This document shows, in pieces, positions 1-4,563 of a stretch of 9,788 nucleotides of DNA; within the stretch, counting starts at the first letter, position 1; the number at the start of each line of letters is the position of its first letter. The stretch is from the NCBI GenBank assembly GCA_021779435.1, contig JAJYAR010000062.1:1-9788 (forward strand), in the 5' to 3' direction. This stretch comes from a bacterium. GTDB taxonomy: Bacteria; Verrucomicrobiota; Verrucomicrobiae; JAJYAR01. Under the pieces are notes generated by a model that was not told the origin of the DNA, did not search any database, and saw nothing but the letters and a program-made list of their open reading frames with translations. The position numbers and the translations under genes are program-made.

Positions 1-1740
1 ACCGGCCACCTGGAACGCGATGTCCTTGGAATCCACCGGATGCATCTTCCCGTCGTAGAACTCGGCCTTCACGTCGGTGACTCGGAACCCTGCGAAGATG
101 CCCTCCCGGCAGGCGGTCTGGACGCCCTTCTCGACCGACGGGACGAAAACGCGGTCCACGTTGGTGCCAACGAGGGACTGCTTGAACTCGACCCCGCTGT
201 CCCGGGGACCCGGCTCAATACGCAGCCAGACCTCGGCAAACTGGCCGGCGCCGCCGGTCTGCTTCTTGTGACGATAGCGTGAGTCACCGCGCCCGCGGAT
301 CGTTTCCCGGTAGGGGATGTGCGGCTCCTCCAGTTCGACGGTGACGCCGAACCGGCGTGCGAGCCGCTCGACGATGACCTGAAGGTGGATTTCGCCCTGG
401 CCCGACACGATCGTCTGATGAACCTCGTCATCGACACGGTAATGGAACGTCGGATCCTCCTGGTGCAACGTGGCAAGCCCGACGGCGAGCTTGTCCTCGT
501 CGCCCTTTGACCGCAGCCGCAGGGCGGCGTGAATGTTGGGAGAGGGGTACTCGACCTTCGGCAGCGTGACCTGGAATTTCAGGCTGCAAAGCGTGTCGCC
601 GGTGTGGGTGTCGCGCAGTTTGACCGCCGCGCCAATGTCGCCCCCGTGCAGCTGCGGCACCGGTACGCGGTCATGGCCGTTGAGAAGGTACAACTGGCCC
701 ACGCGCTCGGACAGGTTGCGCGTGCAATTGCGCAGCTCGTCGCCGGATTTCAGCGTACCCGAGAACAGCCGGAACAGCGACAGCTCGCCGACGCCCGGCT
801 CGTTCATCGTCTTGAATACATACACGACCGGCTCGGGCTGCGTCAGCTGCACCGAGCCGGGAAGGCCGCTCGCGTCCTGGGCTGGGACCTCGGCACGATC
901 GAGTGGCGAGGACCCATATTTGGCAATGAAGTCCATGAGGCGGGAGACGCCGACGTTGGTTTCGGCGGACACCGCGAACAGCGGGACGAACACCTGGGAC
1001 TGGACCGCCTTGTGAAGGCCCGCGCGGAACTCGCCTTCCTCGAGCGCGCCTTTCTCGAAGAACTTCTCCATGAGCGAGTCGTCCGACTCGGCGACGAACT
1101 CGATGATCTCGCGATGCATCTGCTGCACGCGTTCGGCGAGGGCGCCCGGAGGCGTTTCGGTGTAACGCCCGTTGCCGCCCGGCGTATAGCTCACCACCTC
1201 GTTTCGCATTCCATCGAGCGTGTGGCTGAAGCCGGGGCCCGCATTGAGAGGCACGGTCATCGGGTAGACACTCTTCCCGAAGTGCTCCCGTGTGTCCGCC
1301 AGCACCTGGTCAAAGCTGACGTTGGCCTTGTCCAGGCCATTGATGACAAGGATCTTTGGCAGGCCGAAGTGCGTGGCGTAGTCCCAGGCCGCGTCGGTTC
1401 CGATGCCGAGACCATGCGCGGCGTTGATGACGATGACCGCGAAATCGCCCACCCGCATCGCGCCGAGCCCTTCGCTGATGAAGTCCGCGTACCCGGGGCA
1501 GTCGAGGATGGTGAACTTCTTCTCCATCCACTCCGTGTGCAGCAGCGAGGCGTGCACGGAGATCTGGTGCTTGCGCTCGCTGTCGTGGTAATCGGAAACG
1601 GTCGTACCGGCGGCGATGCTTCCCATTCTGCCGATGCGACCGGAGCAGTACATCATGGCTTCGGCGAGCATCGTCTTGCCGGACGATGCATGGCCAAGGA
1701 CCGCGAAGTTTCTCAGGTCTGAAGAGGGATAATCTTTCAT
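1..1740 (-). CDS. Elongation factor G-like translational GTPase (EF-G paralogue), 3' end outside window
   Basis: This is a ribosome-binding GTPase of the EF-G family; canonical EF-G drives tRNA-mRNA translocation. 580 residues are visible from the ATG at 1740; about 110 C-terminal residues of a usual ~690-residue EF-G lie beyond the left edge. The reading frame stays open to the edge. Visible motifs: P-loop GHASSGKT (16-23), G3 DCPGYADF (80-87), G4 NGLD (134-137), domain III GQGEIHLQV (447-455), domain IV YRETIRG (477-483) and HKKQTGGAGQF (491-501). Domain IV also keeps a histidine (about 567) where E. coli EF-G has its tip His583. The G1, G3 and G4 motifs differ from canonical AHIDAGKTT, DTPGHVDF and NKMD, so this is probably a second, divergent EF-G rather than the str-operon copy; no rpsG, rpsL or tuf is adjacent. 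No clear Shine-Dalgarno precedes the start. Family assignment is secure; whether it acts in elongation, recycling or another role is not. Confidence 0.95.
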   Translation of the reverse strand, partial: MKDYPSSDLRNFAVLGHASSGKTMLAEAMMYCSGRIGRMGSIAAGTTVSDYHDSERKHQISVHASLLHTEWMEKKFTILDCPGYADFISEGLGAMRVGDFAVIVINAAHGLGIGTDAAWDYATHFGLPKILVINGLDKANVSFDQVLADTREHFGKSVYPMTVPLNAGPGFSHTLDGMRNEVVSYTPGGNGRYTETPPGALAERVQQMHREIIEFVAESDDSLMEKFFEKGALEEGEFRAGLHKAVQSQVFVPLFAVSAETNVGVSRLMDFIAKYGSSPLDRAEVPAQDASGLPGSVQLTQPEPVVYVFKTMNEPGVGELSLFRLFSGTLKSGDELRNCTRNLSERVGQLYLLNGHDRVPVPQLHGGDIGAAVKLRDTHTGDTLCSLKFQVTLPKVEYPSPNIHAALRLRSKGDEDKLAVGLATLHQEDPTFHYRVDDEVHQTIVSGQGEIHLQVIVERLARRFGVTVELEEPHIPYRETIRGRGDSRYRHKKQTGGAGQFAEVWLRIEPGPRDSGVEFKQSLVGTNVDRVFVPSVEKGVQTACREGIFAGFRVTDVKAEFYDGKMHPVDSKDIAFQVAG

Positions 1741-1752
1741 GGACCGAGCAAA

Positions 1753-1792
1753 GGATCGTTGTTGGGACCGCGGGGGTGCGCGGGGATCGTTG
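1753..1792. repeat. Pair of direct 9-mers upstream of the EF-G-like gene
   Basis: GGATCGTTG occurs at 1753-1761 and again at 1784-1792, start to start 31 bases, about three helical turns. On the coding strand of the EF-G-like gene the element reads CAACGATCC, and the nearer copy ends 13 bases before its ATG. Two identical sites on one face of the helix could bind a regulator, but chance is not excluded. The rest of the 1741-1947 spacer shows no convincing promoter or terminator. Confidence 0.3.
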
Positions 1793-1947
1793 GACTAATC
1801 CGAGAGAAGCGGAGAGCGGGGTTGCTGCCTGCCGACCTCGGAATCTGCACGGATGTTGACCAAAATATGGCGAAAGCCAAGCCGTGGAACGACTTTCCGG
1901 CGACAATTGCGCCCCCGGGCAGGGCAGGGACCCGGCGGAAACGGCCG

Positions 1948-2160
1948 CTATTCGCGGTGGAGCGCCCAGACCAGCGTAGCCACGCCCGCGAATGCAATCG
2001 TCGGGGCGACCACCCAGGCGGCGTGGAAGGGCATCTGCCAGTGTCCGACCGCCCAGCTGACGAGAACGCACTTCACGAGAATGAGTGCCCAAAGTGCCGC
2101 CATGAACCAACGCACGCGGTGCGCTCCGACATGTTCGCCGACCCGGTCACGACTGTTCAT
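1948..2160 (-). CDS. Small two-helix membrane protein, unknown function
   Basis: A 70-residue protein starting at the ATG at 2160 and ending in TAG. After a short basic, hydrophilic N-terminus (MNSRDRVGEH) it has two hydrophobic segments, about residues 18-36 and 47-66, joined by a short loop around GHWQMPF, and ends in ALHRE. The alternation is that of a small helical-hairpin inner-membrane protein. I do not recognise a named family. It lies 207 bases upstream of the EF-G-like gene on the same strand, too far to assume an operon. The other frames in this stretch are arginine/proline-rich and look non-coding, which supports this one. No good Shine-Dalgarno is present. Coding status is likely from the clean hydrophobic pattern; function is unknown. 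Confidence 0.68.
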   Translation of the reverse strand: MNSRDRVGEHVGAHRVRWFMAALWALILVKCVLVSWAVGHWQMPFHAAWVVAPTIAFAGVATLVWALHRE

Positions 2161-2259
2161 GGGAACAACGTACCTGCGGTCGCTCCCGGATACTGCGCAC
2201 CGCTTGCGAACACGGCAGCGGAATTTGCGGACATCGGGTGACGATTTGGGGGTGATGCG

Positions 2260-2287
2260 GGAACGCGCCCGGTGGGGCTAGGTCGGT
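2260..2287 (+). promoter_or_regulatory. Possible ECF-sigma-type promoter upstream of the CsbD gene
   Basis: GGAAC at 2260-2264 is followed after 17 bases by GTCGGTT starting at 2282, about 30 bases before the CsbD-family ATG. GGAAC with a GTC- or CGTT-type -10 is the general form of extracytoplasmic-function and general-stress sigma promoters, and CsbD genes are stress-induced in several bacteria. The match is short, the -10 half is poor, and the region is GC-rich, so this is only a candidate. Confidence 0.2.
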
Positions 2288-2314
2288 TTTCGGCACGGCA
2301 AAACCCACCACGAG

Positions 2315-2494
2315 ATGAAATCAAGCACACGCGACCGCGTCGAAGGCGCGGCGAAGGACACGAAAGGCGCTGCAAAACAGCAGCTCGGCAAGGCGTCCGG
2401 CGATACAAGCACGCGGATCGAGGGGGCGGCGGATCAGGCGGAGGGCAAGGTTCAGAAGGCCGCCGGGAATCTGAAGAAACGGATGGGAAAGTGA
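2315..2494 (+). CDS. CsbD family stress protein
   Basis: A 59-residue, highly charged, cysteine-free protein running from MKSSTRDRVEGAAKDTKG to NLKKRMGK. The repeated EGAAK / EGAADQAEGKVQKAAGNLK pattern is the signature of the CsbD (UPF0337) family: small, very abundant general-stress proteins of unknown biochemical role, originally named from a sigma-B-controlled gene of Bacillus. The length is typical. The ATG at 2315 is the only sensible start; the sequence before it is not a strong Shine-Dalgarno. It is the first of five same-strand small genes, several of stress type. Its TGA overlaps an ATG (2494-2496) that opens a basic 45-codon frame, discussed separately. Confidence 0.9.
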   Translation: MKSSTRDRVEGAAKDTKGAAKQQLGKASGDTSTRIEGAADQAEGKVQKAAGNLKKRMGK

Positions 2495-2601
2495 TGGAAC
2501 GGTCGCGGACGCAACGCATGGCCGTGGGTGGCGCGGAGGCGCCCCGGCCGTGGAGACCGCCTGTGACCCCGCGCAATACCAAACGGCGGCGTGCCGGGGC
2601 T

Positions 2602-2628
2602 GCGGCGCGATTACGCATGAAGCGCCGC
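2602..2628 (+). other. GC hairpin between the CsbD and DUF2934 genes
   Basis: GCGGCGC at 2602-2608 is perfectly complementary to GCGCCGC at 2622-2628, giving a 7-bp stem with a 13-base loop. No T-run follows, so it is not a standard intrinsic terminator; it could be a processing or partial-termination element, or chance in GC-rich DNA. It lies 28 bases before the DUF2934 start. Confidence 0.25.
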
Positions 2629-2644
2629 TGAACCAGCCAAACCT

Positions 2645-2650
2645 GGAGGA
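2645..2650 (+). promoter_or_regulatory. Strong Shine-Dalgarno of the DUF2934 gene
   Basis: GGAGGA sits 5 bases before the ATG at 2656. It is one of only two textbook ribosome binding sites in the window and fixes the start of the gene. Confidence 0.8.
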
Positions 2651-2655
2651 ACGAC

Positions 2656-2934
2656 ATGGCTTCTAAGGAAACACGGCAGACGGACAACCCTGCGCACGAC
2701 GAGATATCGAGGCGTGCGCGTGCGATCTGGGAGGAACGCGGCCGGCCTGACGGTCGCGATCTTGAGCACTGGCTGGACGCGGAGCGCCAGCTTCGTCAGG
2801 CGAAGGAGTCGCGACAGTCCGGCAGGCAGCAGGGACGGCGGCAGGATGTTGACGAGGCCGAGAAGCGGCTCGACGGACTCATCGAGAACAAGCCCTCCCC
2901 GGCGAGGCGCACGCCTGCGGGCGAGCAGCTTTGA
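2656..2934 (+). CDS. DUF2934 domain protein
   Basis: A 92-residue hydrophilic protein. Residues 14-46 carry the DUF2934 signature: HDEISRRARAIWEERGRP followed by DGRDLEHWLDAERQL, that is an I..RA..IWE..G.P.G.D..HWL.AE..L pattern. The remainder (47-92) is a charged, low-complexity tail rich in Gln, Arg, Glu and Pro, probably a short helix followed by a disordered end. DUF2934 proteins are small, soluble and of unknown function; the charged tail might hint at nucleic-acid or protein binding, but nothing here proves it. The start is set by GGAGGA 5 bases upstream. It lies 161 bases after the CsbD gene and 110 bases before ohr on the same strand, within an apparent stress cluster. Confidence 0.88.
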   Translation: MASKETRQTDNPAHDEISRRARAIWEERGRPDGRDLEHWLDAERQLRQAKESRQSGRQQGRRQDVDEAEKRLDGLIENKPSPARRTPAGEQL

Positions 2935-3044
2935 GCCTGTGACAGGCGAGGACAGCGACGACCGTCGCCCCGAACTGCCGATGACGGCGGCACGGAGCGG
3001 CGTGATTTTTTCCAACCGAATTTTGCGGGTAAAAACGAAAGCGC
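2935..3044 (+). promoter_or_regulatory. Spacer before ohr: palindrome and AT-rich promoter-like stretch
   Basis: Directly after the DUF2934 stop is a 13-base palindrome, GCCTGTGACAGGC (2935-2947), which can form a 5-bp hairpin. Further on, 3004-3039 is clearly AT-rich inside GC-rich surroundings and holds TTTTCC (3008-3013) and TAAAAA (3030-3035), 16 bases apart. They could be a weak -35/-10 pair placing the transcript start very close to the ohr ATG at 3045. ohr genes are often controlled by a peroxide-sensing OhrR at an operator near the promoter; no OhrR gene is in the window and no operator could be identified with confidence. Confidence 0.25.
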
Positions 3045-3443
3045 ATGAAGACAATTCCCATTGCAGAGATGATTGCTGAAGGCGGCCGCGACGGGGCGGT
3101 CGAGGCTGCCGACGGTGAGTTTCGGGTGAGACTCTCCTCGGACGGCGAGGCCGCGAGTGTCACCCCCGAACACCTATTTGCCGGCGCCTACGGCGCGTGC
3201 TTCCTGGATGAACTGATGAAGGCGGCGGCGCGGGCACATGTCGCCCTGCGCGGCGTGACCTTGATGGCCCGTGCGCACCTGGATGGCGAACGCGGCCCGG
3301 GAAAGCTCAGTGTCGAGCTTCGCGCTGCCATGCCCGGCGTGTCCGAAAGCGATGCCCAGCACATCATGAACCTCGCACACCAGACGTGCCCTTACTCCAA
3401 CGCCACCCGCGGCAACATCAACGTCAGCCTGGCCTTTGATTAA
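3045..3443 (+). CDS. ohr: Ohr/OsmC family organic hydroperoxide reductase
   Basis: A cytoplasmic thiol peroxidase that reduces organic and lipid hydroperoxides to alcohols, in known members with lipoylated proteins as electron source. The 132-residue protein shows the Ohr-type signature: GGRDG (13-17) with the conserved Arg15, PEHLFAGAYGACF (41-53) with Glu42 and the peroxidatic Cys52, and AHQTCPYSNATRGNI (111-125) with the resolving Cys115. These match Arg, Glu and the two Cys of characterised Ohr enzymes, so it should be active. Length is slightly below the usual ~140. The ATG at 3045 gives the normal family N-terminus; upstream purines (GAAAG) are only a weak ribosome site. The stop is one base before the next gene, implying co-expression. 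Assignment to Ohr rather than OsmC rests on the CPYSNATRGN motif. Confidence 0.93.
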   Translation: MKTIPIAEMIAEGGRDGAVEAADGEFRVRLSSDGEAASVTPEHLFAGAYGACFLDELMKAAARAHVALRGVTLMARAHLDGERGPGKLSVELRAAMPGVSESDAQHIMNLAHQTCPYSNATRGNINVSLAFD

Positions 3444-3444
3444 C

Positions 3445-3933
3445 ATGCCCGACCACTATTTCATCACTGCCGATCACGGACATATCCGGATCTTTCAGGT
3501 CAGCCAGGCGACCGGACAGCACGAACCGTCGCTGTCACAGGTCGAGGCAATGGATTTCCCGGCCGGCCGTCAGAGCTATGTCGATCGCGACACCTCGATG
3601 GCGGGCCGTTTTCGGAGTTCCAAACATCAGGCGGCGGGGCCGGCGGGTGCGATTCCGGGCCGGGCCGGCATGTCGATCGACGAGCGGCTGCCAATGCAGC
3701 GTGAGGAGGAGCGGAGGCGCACACGTGACGTGGCCGACGAGATCGAGGCGTTCCTGACAGCGCGGCCGGATGCCACGTGGGATTTCGCCGGAGCCGCCGC
3801 ATTCCATCGTTCGGTGGTCGGACAGCTGACGCCGCAGCTGCGTCAGCGGCTCCGGCACACGATCGAGAAGGACCTCGTCAATCAACCCAATGACGAGTTG
3901 CGCGCCCGCTACCTTGCCGTGGGCGCCTTTTGA
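3445..3933 (+). CDS. Host-attachment / bacterial eRF1-like (baeRF) family protein
   Basis: A 162-residue soluble protein. The N-terminus, HYFITADHGHIRIFQV (4-19), is the A(D/N)...ARIF opening strand of the family called 'protein required for attachment to host cells', related to archaeal/eukaryotic release-factor-like (baeRF) domains. The C-terminal part also fits: WDFAGAAAFHRSVVGQLTP (112-130) and LRHTIEKDLVNQP (136-148). The middle (about 40-95) is charged and poorly conserved, probably flexible. The name derives from an early plant-symbiont study; the molecular function is unclear, and ribosome-linked roles are proposed only from the fold. ATG at 3445 is chosen; a TTG at 3436 in the same frame would overlap ohr by 8 bases. 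No Shine-Dalgarno is visible, so expression probably depends on coupling to ohr, whose stop is 1 base upstream. Confidence 0.82.
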   Translation: MPDHYFITADHGHIRIFQVSQATGQHEPSLSQVEAMDFPAGRQSYVDRDTSMAGRFRSSKHQAAGPAGAIPGRAGMSIDERLPMQREEERRRTRDVADEIEAFLTARPDATWDFAGAAAFHRSVVGQLTPQLRQRLRHTIEKDLVNQPNDELRARYLAVGAF

Positions 3934-3948
3934 GGCGCGCGACTTTCG

Positions 3949-3955
3949 AAAGGAG
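3949..3955 (+). promoter_or_regulatory. Strong Shine-Dalgarno of the PEBP gene
   Basis: AAAGGAG ends 4 bases before the ATG at 3960 and fixes that start over the in-frame alternative further upstream at 3930, inside the end of the preceding gene. Confidence 0.8.
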
Positions 3956-3959
3956 CACC

Positions 3960-4421
3960 ATGAAAATCACAGTCGAGGGGTTCAGCCCGGGAGAGTCGAT
4001 CCCCCCGGAGCAGTCGAAGCTGGGCGGGAATCGCAGTCCTGCGATTTCCTTCCATGACGTACCGGCGAACGCGCGCAGCCTGATGTTGATCGTGGACGAT
4101 CCGGACGCACCGCACGGGCTGTTTACGCATTGGGTCGTGTTCAATATCGATCCGAAGCTCGCGGGGCTTCGGGAGGGCGAGGTTCCGGAGATCGCGACGG
4201 AAGGAAAGAATAGCTGGGACGAGATTGGCTATGGCGGGCCGCAGCCGCCCGACCGCGAGCACCGGTACTTCTTTCACTTGTACGCACTTGACATCCCGCT
4301 TGCGGTCGGCCCCGGCGCGGACAGGAGACTCGTGGAACGCGAGGCCCAGGGGCACATCCTCGAAGCGGCCGAATACATGGGCCGCTATGCCCCGCATACC
4401 GCCGAACTGGCGGGACGGTAG
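3960..4421 (+). CDS. YbhB/YbcL-type PEBP family protein
   Basis: A 153-residue phosphatidylethanolamine-binding-protein family member of the bacterial YbhB/YbcL (Raf-kinase-inhibitor-like) type. Both hallmark regions are present: VDDPDAPHGLFTHWVVFNI (45-63; DPDAP and HW line the anion pocket) and GYGGPQPPDREHRYFFHLY (90-108; the GP-PP-HRY-F-LYAL motif). SPAISF (26-31) is the third typical segment. Length and order match the family, and no signal peptide is seen, so it should be cytoplasmic. The bacterial ligand and role are unknown; eukaryotic relatives bind phospholipid heads and regulate kinases. It has its own strong ribosome site and follows the host-attachment gene by 26 bases, so it is probably the last gene of the same transcript. 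Confidence 0.95.
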   Translation: MKITVEGFSPGESIPPEQSKLGGNRSPAISFHDVPANARSLMLIVDDPDAPHGLFTHWVVFNIDPKLAGLREGEVPEIATEGKNSWDEIGYGGPQPPDREHRYFFHLYALDIPLAVGPGADRRLVEREAQGHILEAAEYMGRYAPHTAELAGR

Positions 4422-4453
4422 CTGTGCGCAGGCCCCCAGCCGGGTCAGGTAGA

Positions 4454-4474
4454 TGGAGCCGGCGGGATTCAAAT
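4454..4474 (-). other. Sequence resembling the 3' end of a tmRNA or tRNA (possible attachment-site remnant)
   Basis: Read on the minus strand this is TTTGAATCCCGCCGGCTCCA: a T-loop-like TTTGAAT, then CCCGC and an acceptor-like CGGCTCCA, without a complete CCA. From memory, tmRNA genes end in a very similar string (T-loop, CCCGCC, then GCTCCACCA). The 5' half of the T-stem is absent, and no anticodon arm, tag ORF or 5' acceptor strand is nearby, so no functional RNA gene is claimed. Integrating elements leave such fragments when they use a tmRNA or tRNA 3' end. Confidence 0.3.
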
Positions 4475-4487
4475 ATAGCAATGTCGT

Positions 4488-4516
4488 GTGGGCTCGTATT
4501 AACCATACGGGTCCAC
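4488..4516. other. 12-bp hairpin in the spacer before the secreted protein gene
   Basis: GTGGGCTCGTAT (4488-4499) pairs with ATACGGGTCCAC (4505-4516) through 12 consecutive pairs, two of them G-U, around a 5-base loop TAACC. It is the strongest local structure in the 142-base gap between the PEBP gene and the gene at 4564. No T-run follows in either direction, so it is not a typical intrinsic terminator; it may still end transcription or protect the upstream mRNA, or act as an operator. Confidence 0.45.
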
Positions 4517-4563
4517 TGAGCGAAATGATGACAGTCTCCCAGCAGCCAATCTAGCCCCCTGTT

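Noticed and set aside
529..1722. A 397-codon open frame on the plus strand
   Set aside because: It is antisense to the EF-G-like gene, whose motifs are unmistakable; its composition (His/Arg/Val/Gly-rich, no domain) is typical of a shadow frame in GC-rich DNA.
1737..1997. An 86-codon minus-strand frame whose stop overlaps the EF-G ATG (ATGA)
   Set aside because: The overlap is tempting, but composition is non-descript and it overlaps the better-supported membrane protein gene; no family or ribosome site.
1310..2110. A 266-codon minus-strand frame covering the EF-G start
   Set aside because: Arg/Pro/His-rich, no domain, and in a different frame from EF-G over the shared region.
4454..4516. 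An intact tRNA or tmRNA gene on the minus strand
   Set aside because: Only the terminal T-loop/acceptor-like piece is present; the adjacent hairpin has a 5-base loop, and no 5' acceptor strand or D-arm was found.
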